Source: Cupriavidus sp. WGlv3
Lineage (GTDB): Bacteria > Pseudomonadota > Gammaproteobacteria > Burkholderiales > Burkholderiaceae
NCBI RefSeq assembly: GCF_023952475.1
Contig: NZ_JALHRX010000003.1
Location: 434,001 to 498,000 of the forward strand
Direction: 5' to 3'
DNA: 64,000 nucleotides
The position numbers were made by a program, and so were the translations under genes. Shown here piece by piece: positions 9,389 through 18,544 of this stretch. The notes beneath the pieces are model-generated. The model was not told the DNA's origin and did not search any database. It worked only from the letters and a program-made list of their open reading frames with translations. Every line of letters starts with the position of its first letter. Positions within the stretch are counted from its first letter, which is position 1.

Positions 9389-10756
9389 ATGGACCAGATC
9401 GCCGAACAGACCGCGCATTTCACCTACACCCAGGCCCAGCTCAGCGAGATGGCCGCCGATGTGCTGCGGGTGGCACGCGAACTGGGGGCGACCGACGCCG
9501 CCACCGAGATCTCCGAAGGCAGCGGCCTGTCGGTGTCGGTGCGCAAGGGGCAGGTCGAGACCATCGAGCAGAACCGCGACAAGGTGGTCGGGGTCACGGT
9601 GATGATCGGCAAGCGCCGCGGCAACGCCAGCACCTCGGACTTCTCGCCGGCCGCGCTGCGCGCCACCGCCGAGGCCGCCTACAACATCGCCCGCTTCACC
9701 GCCGAGGACGACTGCGCCGGCCTCGCCGAAGAGGAATTGCTGGAGCGCGCGCCGCAGGACCTGGACCTGTTCCACCCGTGGGCCCTCGACGCCGAAGCCG
9801 CCATCGACATCGCCACCCGCGCCGAGGCCGCGGCCTTTGCGGTATCGCCGCGCATCCGCAATAGCGACGGCGCCAGCGTGTCGGCCCAGCATTCGCAGTT
9901 CGTGCTGGCAACCACGCGCGGCTTTACCGGCGGTTATCCGTATTCGCGCCATTTCATCTCGTGCGCGCCGATCGCCGGCAGCGGCAGCGGCATGCAGCGC
10001 GACGACTGGTATTCGTCCAAGCGCTCGCCGCTGGCGCTGGCCGCGCCCGAAGACATCGGCCGCTACGCCGCCGAGCGCGCGCTGGCGCGGCTGCAGGCGC
10101 GCAAGCTGTCGACGCGGCGCTGCGCGGTGCTGTTCGAGGCGCCGCTGGCCGCCGGGCTGCTGGGCGCCTTCGTGCAGGCGGTGTCGGGCGGCGCGCTGTA
10201 CCGCAAGTCCACCTTCCTGTGCGATTCGCTGGGCCAGGCCGTGTTCGCCCCGCATATCCAGATCCATGAGCAGCCGCATACCCCCGGCGCCATGGGCAGC
10301 GCTCCGTTCGACGAGGAAGGCGTGCGCACGCGCGAGCGCGACGTGGTCAAGGACGGCGTGGTGCAGGGCTATTTCCTGTCGACCTATTCGGCGCGCAAGC
10401 TGGGCATGCAGACCACCGGCAATGCCGGTGGCTCGCACAACCTGACGCTGTCGAGCAGCCTGACCCAGCCCGGCGACGATTTCCCCGCCATGCTGCGCAA
10501 GCTCGGCACCGGCCTGCTGGTAACCGAGCTGATGGGGCAGGGCGTCAACTACGTCACCGGCGACTATTCGCGCGGGGCGTCGGGCTACTGGGTCGAGAAC
10601 GGCGTGATCCAGTACCCGGTCGAGGAAATCACCATTGCCGGCAATATGGCCGAGATGTTCCAGCAGATCGTCGCGATCGGCGCGGATGCGCTGGTGCGCG
10701 GCACCAAGGAAACCGGCTCGATCCTGCTCGAGCAGATGACCATCGCCGGCAACTGA
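9389..10756 (+). CDS. pmbA: Metalloprotease-related protein PmbA (TldE)
   Basis: 455 residues, full length. PmbA forms a heterodimer with TldD, which carries the zinc site; together they process peptides such as microcin B17 and CcdA. The family signature runs through GLSVSVRKGQVETIEQNRDK, then the C-terminal NAGGSHNL and MGQGVNYVTGDYSRGASGYW blocks. tldD is not in this window. The link to peptide maturation is of interest given the peptide system 9 kb away, but no direct connection is seen. Confidence 0.96.
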   Translation: MDQIAEQTAHFTYTQAQLSEMAADVLRVARELGATDAATEISEGSGLSVSVRKGQVETIEQNRDKVVGVTVMIGKRRGNASTSDFSPAALRATAEAAYNIARFTAEDDCAGLAEEELLERAPQDLDLFHPWALDAEAAIDIATRAEAAAFAVSPRIRNSDGASVSAQHSQFVLATTRGFTGGYPYSRHFISCAPIAGSGSGMQRDDWYSSKRSPLALAAPEDIGRYAAERALARLQARKLSTRRCAVLFEAPLAAGLLGAFVQAVSGGALYRKSTFLCDSLGQAVFAPHIQIHEQPHTPGAMGSAPFDEEGVRTRERDVVKDGVVQGYFLSTYSARKLGMQTTGNAGGSHNLTLSSSLTQPGDDFPAMLRKLGTGLLVTELMGQGVNYVTGDYSRGASGYWVENGVIQYPVEEITIAGNMAEMFQQIVAIGADALVRGTKETGSILLEQMTIAGN

Positions 10757-10773
10757 GCGGCATCGACTTTCAG

Positions 10774-10806
10774 AAAAAAAGCGGGCCCAAGCCCGCTTTT
10801 TTTTCA
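10774..10806. terminator. Bidirectional terminator between pmbA and folA
   Basis: A7, stem GCGGGC / GCCCGC with a 4-base loop, then T8. The symmetry serves both convergent genes. Confidence 0.85.
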
Positions 10807-10819
10807 TTTCATGCGCCGG

Positions 10820-11320
10820 TCACGATTCTTGCGACGGCGGCCGCTCGTACGTGACGAACGCGTAGTCGAAGCCGTTCGCCGCCGAATGATGGGTCTCGCG
10901 CGCGGTTTCGATCCATTGCGTGCGGTCGATCGCGGGGAAGAAGGCGTCGCCTTCGACATCGGCGTCGATCTCGGTCACCACCAGCCGGTCCGCGCTCGGC
11001 ATGGCTTCTGCGTAAAGTTGCGCGCCGCCGATCAGGAATATCTCCGCCACGCCCACGCACAGGCGCTGCGCGTCTTCCAGCGACGTTGCCACCTCGGCCC
11101 CGTCGATGCGCAGCTCCGGGTTGCGGCTGACCACGATATTGCGGCGCCCCGGCAGCGGGCGGCCGATCGAGTCCCAGGTCTTGCGCCCCATGATCACGGG
11201 CGCGCCCATGGTGGTGCGCTTGAAGTGCGCCAGGTCTTCCGGCAGGCGCCACGGCAGCGTGTTGTCGCGGCCGATGGTGCCGTTGCGGGCGCGCGCTACA
11301 ACCAGTGTCAGCAGCGTCAT
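10820..11320 (-). CDS. folA: Dihydrofolate reductase
   Basis: 166 residues, the usual size for chromosomal DHFR. It reduces dihydrofolate made by ThyA. Family blocks: [24 protein letters not shown] at the N-terminus, then [24 protein letters not shown], and [15 protein letters not shown] for NADPH binding. The start overlaps the thyA stop by 4 bases, a classic thyA-folA operon. It ends into a strong bidirectional terminator. Confidence 0.97.
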   Translation of the reverse strand: MTLLTLVVARARNGTIGRDNTLPWRLPEDLAHFKRTTMGAPVIMGRKTWDSIGRPLPGRRNIVVSRNPELRIDGAEVATSLEDAQRLCVGVAEIFLIGGAQLYAEAMPSADRLVVTEIDADVEGDAFFPAIDRTQWIETARETHHSAANGFDYAFVTYERPPSQES

Positions 11321-12111
11321 ACGGCCACCGGTGCCTTGATCGCGGCGTGCGACTGGTAGCCGGCCAGTTCGAAGTCTTCGTAGCGGTAGTCGAAGAGGCT
11401 GTCGGGCTGGCGCAGGATCTTCAGGCGCGGCAGCGCCATCGGCTCGCGCGCGAGCTGGGTCTGCACCTGTTCGAAATGGTTGTTGTACAGGTGGCAGTCG
11501 CCGCCGGTCCAGATGAAATCGCCCACTTCCAGCCCGGTCTGCTGCGCCATCATGTGGGTCAGCAGCGCATAGCTGGCGATATTGAACGGCACGCCCAGGA
11601 AGATATCGGCGCTGCGCTGGTACAACTGGCACGAGAGCCGGCCGTCGGCCACGTAGAACTGGAAGAACGCGTGGCAGGGCGGCAGTTTCATGCGCGGGAT
11701 GTCGGCCACGTTCCAGGCCGACACGATCAGCCGGCGCGAATCCGGGTTGGCGCGGATCTGCGCCACCAGCTCGGAGATCTGGTCGATATGGCGGCCGTCC
11801 GGCGCCGGCCACGAACGCCATTGCGAGCCGTAGACCGGGCCAAGTTCGCCGTGCTCGTCGGCCCACTCGTCCCAGATGGTGACGCCGTGCTCCTGCAGCC
11901 AGCGCACGTTGGTCGAGCCCTGCAGGAACCACAGCAGTTCATAGATGATCGACTTCAGGTGCAGCTTCTTGGTGGTGACCACCGGGAAGCCTTCACGCAG
12001 GTCGAAGCGCATCTGGTAGCCGAACACCGAGCGCGTGCCGGTGCCGGTGCGGTCGGCCTTGTCGGTGCCATGCTCGTAAACATGGCGCATGAAGTCGAGG
12101 TACTGTTTCAT
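11317..12111 (-). CDS. thyA: Thymidylate synthase
   Basis: 264 residues, identical in length to the E. coli enzyme. It methylates dUMP using methylene-tetrahydrofolate. The catalytic Cys lies in [12 protein letters not shown] and the dUMP-binding RRLIVSAWN and [12 protein letters not shown] segments are intact. ATG 12111 matches the family start [11 protein letters not shown]; longer frames upstream are not conserved. Operon with folA. Confidence 0.98.
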   Translation of the reverse strand: MKQYLDFMRHVYEHGTDKADRTGTGTRSVFGYQMRFDLREGFPVVTTKKLHLKSIIYELLWFLQGSTNVRWLQEHGVTIWDEWADEHGELGPVYGSQWRSWPAPDGRHIDQISELVAQIRANPDSRRLIVSAWNVADIPRMKLPPCHAFFQFYVADGRLSCQLYQRSADIFLGVPFNIASYALLTHMMAQQTGLEVGDFIWTGGDCHLYNNHFEQVQTQLAREPMALPRLKILRQPDSLFDYRYEDFELAGYQSHAAIKAPVAV

Positions 12112-12178
12112 CGGCGCGGGGCGGGATGGAAGAGGTGGCGCGGGCACCTGGGCCCGCGAAGCTGGCATTTTAAAGCAA

Positions 12179-12206
12179 GACGGGCCGCCCTTCCGGGCGG
12201 CCCGTC
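12179..12206 (-). terminator. Terminator after the terC-family gene
   Basis: Strong 12-bp stem GACGGGCCGCCC / GGGCGGCCCGTC with a TTCC loop (plus-strand reading). On the minus strand it is followed by TTGCTTTAAAA, a modest U-rich tail. Confidence 0.6.
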
Positions 12207-12252
12207 CTTTGCGGCAGGGCCAGGGCACGCGGCCCTGGCGCCGGGGGCAGGC

Positions 12253-12960
12253 TTAGTGGCTGCCGGCCGGCTCCTGCTGCTGCTCGCGGCGCTTCTGCAC
12301 CAGGTAGCCGGCGCCCAGCACGCCGCCGACGATCAGCACGTACAGGCCCCAGTTGACCACCGGGTTGGCTTCGAAGAACGCCTTGATCATCGGCTCGTGC
12401 ACGATCATCTTGACCGCGGTGAAGGCCAGCACGCCGGCGCCCACGTAGATGATGACCGGGAAGCGGGCCATCAGCTTGAGCACCAGGCTCGAGCCCCACA
12501 CCACGATGGGGATGCTGATCAGCAGGCCCAGCACCACCAGCAGGAAGCTGCCGTGCGCGGCGCCGGCCACGGCCAGCACGTTGTCGACGCCCATCACCGC
12601 GTCGGCGATGATGATGGTCTTCATCGCGCCCCACAGGGTCGCGGCGCCCGCGCCATGCCCTTCTTCGCCGCTGTCGTCGGACAGCAGCTTGTAGGCAATC
12701 CACACCAGCGCCAGGCCGCCCACCAGCATCAGCCCCGGAATCTTCAGTAGCCAGACCACGCCGATCGTCATGGCCGAGCGGACCACCACGGCACCCACGG
12801 TACCCCAGATAATGGCCTTCTTCTGCAGGTGGGGCGGCAGGTTGCGTGCCGCCAGCGCGATCACGATGGCATTGTCGCCGGCCAGCACCAGGTCAATGAC
12901 GACGATGGACAGCAAGGCCGTCAGGAACTGCATCGTGAACAGATCGGTAAACCACTCCAT
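12253..12960 (-). CDS. TerC-family membrane protein, probable manganese exporter
   Basis: 235 residues with about seven hydrophobic helices. The two DN-containing repeats are visible: LVLAGDNAIVIALAARNLP near the N-terminus and ADAVMGVDNVLAVAGAAHG in the middle, typical of YjbE/TerC proteins. TerC-type proteins are linked to Mn2+ efflux or to loading metal into exoenzymes. The long leader carries a yybP-ykoY riboswitch, which strongly supports manganese. Tellurite resistance genes are absent. A terminator follows. Confidence 0.9.
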   Translation of the reverse strand: MEWFTDLFTMQFLTALLSIVVIDLVLAGDNAIVIALAARNLPPHLQKKAIIWGTVGAVVVRSAMTIGVVWLLKIPGLMLVGGLALVWIAYKLLSDDSGEEGHGAGAATLWGAMKTIIIADAVMGVDNVLAVAGAAHGSFLLVVLGLLISIPIVVWGSSLVLKLMARFPVIIYVGAGVLAFTAVKMIVHEPMIKAFFEANPVVNWGLYVLIVGGVLGAGYLVQKRREQQQEPAGSH

Positions 12961-13040
12961 GAACTCTCCTCAGGTACGAATCAGCGCAAGCGCGCGCATT
13001 GGGTTCGCCTGGATTCACGTGCACGGGAGCGTGGGGGCGC

Positions 13041-13184
13041 CTTTGCAAACCATGAAGTCCAGGTTGCAAAGGTCTTGCTCGACCACTGGCGCGGTATGCG
13101 CGCCGGTTGTCAGCACAACCGGGGACTGCGGTCCCGGAATGACGATTGTGCTAAGGGCAAAGCCCCGGAGCTACTCCCCTTTGA
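13041..13184 (-). ncRNA. yybP-ykoY (Mn2+) riboswitch in the terC-family leader
   Basis: Read on the minus strand, the leader contains the hallmark 5' segment AAAGGGGAGTAGC (about 13170-13183) and the 3' segment GCAAGACC (13071-13078), with CGTCA and two hairpins between, as in the RF00080 family. Two pairings exclude each other: CCTTTGCAA after GCAAGA can close the aptamer with AAAGGGG, or pair with the downstream TTTGCAAAGG (13041-13050). No U-run follows, so control by translation or Rho is more likely than simple intrinsic termination. Confidence 0.8.
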
Positions 13185-13219
13185 GGGACACGACCCGTTC
13201 AGGGGTCGCGCTGGGCGGG

Positions 13220-13225
13220 ATTATA
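13220..13225 (-). promoter_or_regulatory. -10 box for the terC-family transcript
   Basis: Perfect TATAAT on the minus strand about 35 bp before the riboswitch. The -35 region is poor (GGCATG-like at a 16-17 bp spacing). It implies a 5' leader of about 250 nt. Confidence 0.5.
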
Positions 13226-13549
13226 AACGAACTGCAAGCGACATGCCGAATTAGGAAAGATACTGACTCAAGTTCGCCGGGGTGCCGTAATCGTCTCGCC
13301 CAGGCGCGCCATGGGGGCGCTCCGGGTGCGACTGCGCAATGACGGCGCGCTGGCGGCGATTTTGTATCGGGCCCGCCATGAGGCTGCGCGATCCGCCGGA
13401 TCGGCCTATCCTTGAGGTTCGGCTCCGACCGATGCGCCCCGGACAGCACAGGCGCGCATTGCGGAGACCGGCGCGCACGACATGCACAGCGCGGCCTTGG
13501 GGAATACGCAGTGAAGCAGTGCCCATTTGCGACCACACAAGGAAACGAC
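13226..13549. other. Intergenic region between terC leader and egtD
   Basis: 324 bp upstream of egtD. No credible gene, repeat or terminator seen. A TATCCT at about 13407 could be an egtD -10 box but has no good partner. The egtD ribosome site AAGGAAACGAC is just before 13550. Confidence 0.4.
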
Positions 13550-14644
13550 ATGCCGGTTGTCCCGAACCCGCCCAACCCGCCCTCACACCACAAAGCCCCG
13601 CAGACACCCCTCCCGCCCCTGAACCACCATAACGGCCATGCCGTGGCGCCGCCCGCGCTGGTGGCGCTGGCCAACGGCCGCGCGCAGCGCCCGCCGCAGC
13701 CGGAGCTGGTGCAGCAGTACCGCGAAGACAGCGGCGCGCTGCGCGAGCAGGTGCTGTCCGGCCTGCGCGCCACGCAGGCGGCCATCAGTCCCAAGTTCTT
13801 CTACGACGTGCTGGGTTCGCGCCTGTTCGAAGCCATCACCGACCTGCCCGAGTACTACCCGACCCGCACCGAGGCCGCGATCTTTGCCAGCGCGGCGCCC
13901 GCCATCGCCGCGCGCGCGGGCAGTGGCTGCGTGCTGGTGGACCTGGGCGCCGGCAATTGCGAGAAGGCGGCGCGGCTGTTCGGCAGCCTGCGCCCGGCGC
14001 AGTACGTGGCGGTGGATATCTCGGTCGAGTTCCTGCGCGCGACGCTGTCGTCGCTGCAGCAGCAACATCCCGAGATCCCGATGCTCGGCCTGGGCGCCGA
14101 CCTGTGCGCGCCGTTCGACCTGCCGGCCCGGGTCAGGCGCGGCAGGCGCCTGTTCTTCTATCCGGGCTCGAGCATCGGCAATTTCGCTCCCGTCGAAGCC
14201 CTGGCCTTGCTGCAGCGCCTGCGCGGCGCGGCCGGGCGCGGCGACGGCGTGCTGATCGGCGTGGACCTGCACAAGGACGAAGCCACGCTGGTATCGGCCT
14301 ATGACGATGCACTGGGCGTCACCGCGGCCTTCAACCGCAACGTGCTGCGCAACGTGAACCGCATCGTCGGCACCGATTTCGCGCTGGACGACTGGCGCCA
14401 CCAGGCCAGCTTCGACCGCGCGGCCTCGCGCATCCAGATGCACCTGCAGGCATGCCGCGACGTGCGCGTGCAATGGGACGGCGGCGCGCGCGAATTTGCC
14501 GCCGGCGAGCGCATCCATACCGAGGATTCGTACAAGTACCGCCCCGAGGACTTCGCGCTGCTGCTCGAAGCCGCCGGTTTTGACGACCCGGTGTACTGGT
14601 CCGATCCGCGCGGCTGGTTCGCGGTGTTCCACGCGCGCGGCTGA
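13550..14644 (+). CDS. egtD: L-histidine N-alpha-methyltransferase EgtD
   Basis: 364 residues. EgtD trimethylates histidine with SAM to give hercynine, the first step of ergothioneine. Visible features: SPKFFYDVLGSRLFEAITDLPEYYPTR near the start (substrate site), the SAM-binding VDLGAGNCEKAARL, and FFYPGSSIGNF; the C-terminal RIHTEDSYKY block is also typical. ATG 13550 has a good AAGGAAA ribosome site; the first 40 residues are a Pro/His-rich extension. The egtB gene follows 147 bp downstream on the same strand. No egtA, egtC or egtE is nearby. Confidence 0.92.
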   Translation: MPVVPNPPNPPSHHKAPQTPLPPLNHHNGHAVAPPALVALANGRAQRPPQPELVQQYREDSGALREQVLSGLRATQAAISPKFFYDVLGSRLFEAITDLPEYYPTRTEAAIFASAAPAIAARAGSGCVLVDLGAGNCEKAARLFGSLRPAQYVAVDISVEFLRATLSSLQQQHPEIPMLGLGADLCAPFDLPARVRRGRRLFFYPGSSIGNFAPVEALALLQRLRGAAGRGDGVLIGVDLHKDEATLVSAYDDALGVTAAFNRNVLRNVNRIVGTDFALDDWRHQASFDRAASRIQMHLQACRDVRVQWDGGAREFAAGERIHTEDSYKYRPEDFALLLEAAGFDDPVYWSDPRGWFAVFHARG

Positions 14645-14791
14645 CCGGCCCGCCGGTCGGGTAGTGTCATAATGGCCGCAGTCCGGCGCGGCATGCCACG
14701 GCGCGCCACGTCCGGCGCCGCGGCGGCCTCGGTTGCCCGCGGCTGTCCAGATCGCTGCTGTCCACCCTCCATTCCCTGCGCGGACTTCCCG

Positions 14792-16048
14792 ATGAGCGGC
14801 TTTCCCATGCTTCCCGATCTCTACTTCACCGGCGGCAAGGCGACGTGGTCGGACCCGCGCCGGCTGCCGCGCGAAGGGCTGGCGCAGGCACTGGTCGACA
14901 CGCGCAGCCGCACGCTGGCGTGGCTGGCGCCGTTCGGGCAGACCCGCCGCGCCTGGGATGTGCCGCGCCAGTACGATGCCGACCCACCGCTGTGGACGCT
15001 CGGCCACGTTGCCTGGCATGCGGAGTGGTGGTGCCTGCGCGGCGTGCGCCAGGTCGATCGCGGCGGCGTGCCGGTGCCGGTGGCGTCGGAGCCGTCGCTG
15101 CTGGACGGCGCCGATGAATGGTTCGATCCCGACCGCATCGGGCCCGACGAGCGCTGGGAGATCGCGCTGCCCGACGTCGCGGTGGTCAAGCGCTATGCGG
15201 CCGAGGTGCTCGACGGCGTGCTGCGGCGGATCGCGCTGCTGCCCGACGACACCGACCTGACCCTGTACCCGTACCGCCGCGCGCTGCTGCATGAAGACGC
15301 GCACGGCGAGGGCGTGGCCGCGCTGCTGCAGGCGCTTGGCATGGCCCCCGCGGAGGCCGCCGGCGCGGCGCCGGCGCCGCCCGCCGGACATGGCGGCACG
15401 CTGCATTTCCCGGGCGGGCGCTTCACGCTCGGCTGGAGCGATGCCGACGGCTTTGCCTGGCCCGACGAGCTGCCGCCCCAGCCGACCTACGTGCCCGCGT
15501 TCGAAATCGACATGGCGCTGGTCAGCAACGCGCAGTTCCTGGAATTCGTCGAGGACGGCGGCTACGAGCACCCGGCCTGGTGGTCGTCGGCGGGACGGCA
15601 ATGGCTGATGACGCAGGAACGCTCCGCGCCGCGCTACTGGTCGCGCCACCAGGAATCGCGCGCGTGGATGCTGGAACGCTTCGGCACGCTGCGCACGCTC
15701 AATCCCGACGAGGCGGTGCGCCACGTTACGCTGTACGAGGCGCAGGCGTGGTGCGTCTGGGCCGGGCGGCGCCTGCCGGCGGAATCGGAATGGGAACTCG
15801 CCGCGACCCAGAACCGCGGCCTGCAGTGGGGCGCGCTGCGCGAGTGGACCGCCACGCCGTACGAGCCGTATGCAGGCTTCGTCGCCGCACCGTCCGACGG
15901 CGCCATGGTGGGGCGCTTCGGCACGCACCAGGCGGTGCGCGGGGTGTCGTTCGCCAGTCCGGCGCGGCTGCGCCATGTGCGCGCGCGCTGGGCGCGGCTG
16001 CCCGAAGACGACCTCTCCTTCATCGGCTTTCGTACCTGCGCGCTGTAG
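14792..16048 (+). CDS. egtB: EgtB/SenA-family iron-dependent sulfoxide (or selenoneine) synthase
   Basis: 418 residues: DinB-like N-terminal domain and a C-terminal formylglycine-enzyme (SUMF1) domain. The non-heme iron triad is intact: H72 in LGHVAW, then H167 and H171 in the HX3HXE motif HEDAHGE. EgtB joins hercynine to a cysteine thiol using O2. The protein is shorter than many EgtBs, and SenA, which makes selenoneine from a selenosugar, is a close relative; no senB or senC is seen beside it. Pairing with egtD supports hercynine as substrate. Start chosen at ATG 14792; 14807 is an alternative. Confidence 0.8.
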   Translation: MSGFPMLPDLYFTGGKATWSDPRRLPREGLAQALVDTRSRTLAWLAPFGQTRRAWDVPRQYDADPPLWTLGHVAWHAEWWCLRGVRQVDRGGVPVPVASEPSLLDGADEWFDPDRIGPDERWEIALPDVAVVKRYAAEVLDGVLRRIALLPDDTDLTLYPYRRALLHEDAHGEGVAALLQALGMAPAEAAGAAPAPPAGHGGTLHFPGGRFTLGWSDADGFAWPDELPPQPTYVPAFEIDMALVSNAQFLEFVEDGGYEHPAWWSSAGRQWLMTQERSAPRYWSRHQESRAWMLERFGTLRTLNPDEAVRHVTLYEAQAWCVWAGRRLPAESEWELAATQNRGLQWGALREWTATPYEPYAGFVAAPSDGAMVGRFGTHQAVRGVSFASPARLRHVRARWARLPEDDLSFIGFRTCAL

Positions 16049-16063
16049 CGCAGCGCCAGCAAC

Positions 16064-16096
16064 GAAAAAAAACAGGGCACCCGAGGGTGCCCTGTT
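16064..16096 (-). terminator. Terminator after the DEAD-box helicase
   Basis: Stem ACAGGGCACC / GGTGCCCTGT followed on the minus strand by a run of eight T. May also stop egtB read-through from the other side. Confidence 0.85.
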
Positions 16097-16132
16097 TGGT
16101 CATGCGGCAGGTGCGCTCAGCGCACCGTGCGC

Positions 16133-18055
16133 TCAACGCTCGTAGCGCGAGCGGCTGTTGCGGTTGCCGCCGTTGCCACCGCCATTGCCGCCGCCGTTGC
16201 CACCATACGCGCCGCCAAAGCTGCGGTTGCCGTCGCGGTTGCCGAAGCTGCGGCCTTCGCCGTTGCCACGGTAGCCGCCGCCGTTGCCACGGCTGTCGCC
16301 AAAGCCGCGGTTGCCGTCACGGTTGCCGAAGCCGCTGCGGTTATCGTCGCCGAACGTGCGGCCGCCTTCACGGTTGCCGAAGCCGCGCGCGCCGTCGCTG
16401 GCGCCGCGGTAGCCGGTGCCCTGGCCGCCCTGGCCACGGTAGCCGCCTTCACGGTTGCCAAAGCCGCCACGGTTGTCGTCGCCGAACGGGCGCGCGCCTT
16501 CCGTGCGGTTGCCGAAGCCACGGCTCTCGCCGCCGAACTTGCGCTCGCCGAAGCCGGTGCGGTTGTCGCCGCCGAACTTGCGGTCGCCGAAGCTGCGTTC
16601 GCCGCCACGGTAACCGCCGCCATTGCCGCCGCCGTTGCCACGGAAGTCACCGCGCCCGCCCGGCTTGCCGCCGAAGTTCGAGCGCGGCTTGGGCGAGCGG
16701 CGCGGCTCCAGGCCTTCGATCACCGAAGCGTCGACGCGCTGGTTGGTGAAGCGCTCGATCCGGCGCCACTGGAACATGTCGTTGTGGTTGACCAGGTTGA
16801 TGGCGATGCCCGAGCGGCCCGCGCGGCCGGTACGGCCGATGCGGTGCACGTAGTCCTCGGCCTGCTTGGGCAGGTCGAAGTTGACCACGTGGGTGATATC
16901 GGGCACGTCGATGCCGCGCGCGGCCACGTCGGTGGCCACCAGCACGCGCAGGTTGCCGCGGCGCAGCGCGGTCAGGGTGCGGTTGCGCGCGCCCTGGGTC
17001 ATGTCGCCGTGCAGCGCGCCGGCCGAGAAGCCGGTGTCGGACAGGCGCTCGGCCAGCGAATCGGCATCGCGCTTGGTCGCGGTGAAGACGATCGCCTGCT
17101 TGAGCGACGCGTCGCGCAGCAGGTGGTCCAGCAGGCGCTCCTTGTGCGACATGTCGTCGGTGAAGTGCAGGCGCTGCTCGATATGGCTCTGGTCGGCGCG
17201 GGCGGCGGCGATCTCGATGCGCTGCGGATCCTTCAGCTGGCGCGAGGCCAGCTGGGCGATGCGCGCATCCAGCGTGGCCGAGAACATCAGCGTCTGGCGC
17301 GAAGCCGGGGTGGCGTTGACGATGGCGTCGATGTCGTCGGCAAAGCCCATGTCGAGCATGCGGTCGGCTTCGTCGAACACCAGCATCTGCAGCGCCGACA
17401 GGTCGATGCGACCGGCATCGATATGGTCGAGCAGGCGGCCCGGCGTCGCCACCAGGATGTCAGGCATCTTGGCCAGCGCGGCCAGCTGCTTGGGGTAGGG
17501 CATGCCGCCCAGGATGCTGGCGCAGACGATGCGGCGCAGGTTGCGGCCGTACTTGGCTGCGGCTTCGGTCACCTGCAGCGCCAGTTCGCGCGTCGGCGTC
17601 AGCACCAGCAGCGCCGGCTGGGCCGGGGCCGGACGGGGGCGCTTGCCCTTCATGCGCTTGGCGGGCTCGGTGGCGCGCTGCGGCGCGGGCATTTCGCTGA
17701 TGCGCTGGATCGCGGGCAGCATGAACGCCGCGGTCTTGCCCGAACCGGTCTGGCTCGAGACCAGCAGGTCGCGGCCGGCCAGGAAGGCCGGAATGGCCTG
17801 GGCCTGCACCGGGGTGGGCGTGTTGTAGTTCAGCTCGGAGAGCGCGCGCAGGATGGCCGCGTCGAGGCCAAGCGCGGCGAAACCGCTTTCCACGGCCGGG
17901 GCTGCCACTGCCGGGCTGGGGTTGAGCAGGGCGTCGAGCTTGTCGAGCGGGCTCTGGGCAGCGTCGGAAGTGATCGAAGCGTCGGTCGCGGAGGCAATAG
18001 CTTGCTCCGCACGAATGTCGTGCTGGGTCATGTCGGAATGGTCAAATAAATGCAT
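16133..18055 (-). CDS. DEAD-box RNA helicase with long RGG/Gly-rich tail (RhlE-like)
   Basis: 640 residues. The helicase core (residues about 60-430) has the Q motif, SSQTGSGKT (motif I), [14 protein letters not shown] (DEAD), SAT, and [10 protein letters not shown] (motif VI). The C-terminal 180 residues are made of GFGNR/GGYRG/RSFG repeats rich in Gly, Arg and Asn, a disordered RNA-binding tail that may drive condensates. Such helicases act in ribosome assembly, RNA decay and cold adaptation. The start is uncertain (18055 or the Met eight codons on); neither has a strong ribosome site. A long leader precedes it. Confidence 0.93.
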   Translation of the reverse strand: MHLFDHSDMTQHDIRAEQAIASATDASITSDAAQSPLDKLDALLNPSPAVAAPAVESGFAALGLDAAILRALSELNYNTPTPVQAQAIPAFLAGRDLLVSSQTGSGKTAAFMLPAIQRISEMPAPQRATEPAKRMKGKRPRPAPAQPALLVLTPTRELALQVTEAAAKYGRNLRRIVCASILGGMPYPKQLAALAKMPDILVATPGRLLDHIDAGRIDLSALQMLVFDEADRMLDMGFADDIDAIVNATPASRQTLMFSATLDARIAQLASRQLKDPQRIEIAAARADQSHIEQRLHFTDDMSHKERLLDHLLRDASLKQAIVFTATKRDADSLAERLSDTGFSAGALHGDMTQGARNRTLTALRRGNLRVLVATDVAARGIDVPDITHVVNFDLPKQAEDYVHRIGRTGRAGRSGIAINLVNHNDMFQWRRIERFTNQRVDASVIEGLEPRRSPKPRSNFGGKPGGRGDFRGNGGGNGGGYRGGERSFGDRKFGGDNRTGFGERKFGGESRGFGNRTEGARPFGDDNRGGFGNREGGYRGQGGQGTGYRGASDGARGFGNREGGRTFGDDNRSGFGNRDGNRGFGDSRGNGGGYRGNGEGRSFGNRDGNRSFGGAYGGNGGGNGGGNGGNRNSRSRYER

Positions 18056-18416
18056 GGCACCCCGAAACGCAGAATGGGGTGGGCGCAGTGCAAAGTCTTA
18101 AAAAGGCTTCGGCGCCAATCGGTGAGGCCGTTACGACAGACACAGCTGGCAGTACGGCGGCAGGCAGGGTGGTGGCTGGTCACCGCGGGGCGGCCCGGCC
18201 ATGTCCCTGGCAGGCAAACAGCTCAGTTCAGGCTGTTCAACAGGATCGGAGACGAGGCGACGTCAGGTGAGCGGTGCGTTCTGCTGGGCGGCTGGGGCCA
18301 TATGTGATGACTAGGCGTCCGGCAGCGAGGAAACAGAGCTTGGGAGGGCAGCGGATTCGCCGCGGCAGCAGGCCGGGCGCTTGGCGGATCTCACAGTTGC
18401 GAAACTCACGGCGCGG
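18056..18416 (-). other. Long 5' leader of the helicase gene
   Basis: About 350 nt lie between the -10 box and the start codon. No gene is seen. Long leaders on helicase and cold-shock genes often carry thermosensing or autoregulatory structure; this is inferred. Confidence 0.4.
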
Positions 18417-18422
18417 ATTATA
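18417..18422 (-). promoter_or_regulatory. -10 box for the helicase transcript
   Basis: Perfect TATAAT on the minus strand; the -35 region is not clear. It lies about 90 bp from an oppositely directed promoter. Confidence 0.45.
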
Positions 18423-18510
18423 GCAGAGTGCCAGAATTTTGTTGCACTGCGAAAACGTAACCGGATATGTCAGCGCTGCGTCACCTGCGCCGCCGCCGCC
18501 GGCGGTCTGG

Positions 18511-18538
18511 TTGAAAGCCGGAATGCCCCGCCTATACT
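18511..18538 (+). promoter_or_regulatory. Sigma-70 promoter with no downstream gene
   Basis: TTGAAA, a 16-bp spacer and TATACT on the plus strand. No plus-strand gene follows; the next element is a terminator at about 18.8 kb. Confidence 0.55.
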
Positions 18539-18544
18539 TGAGGC

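Noticed and set aside
13550..13670. egtD starting further upstream at about 13412
   Set aside because: The extra residues lack family similarity, and ATG 13550 has a proper AAGGAAA ribosome site.
14643..14658. Palindrome GACCGGC-CC-GCCGGTC after egtD as a terminator
   Set aside because: Stem is good but no T-run follows and egtB lies on the same strand just downstream.
16127..18049. 640-codon Ala/Val-rich plus-strand frame opposite the helicase
   Set aside because: Low-complexity mirror of the Gly-rich repeats; the minus strand encodes a full DEAD-box helicase.
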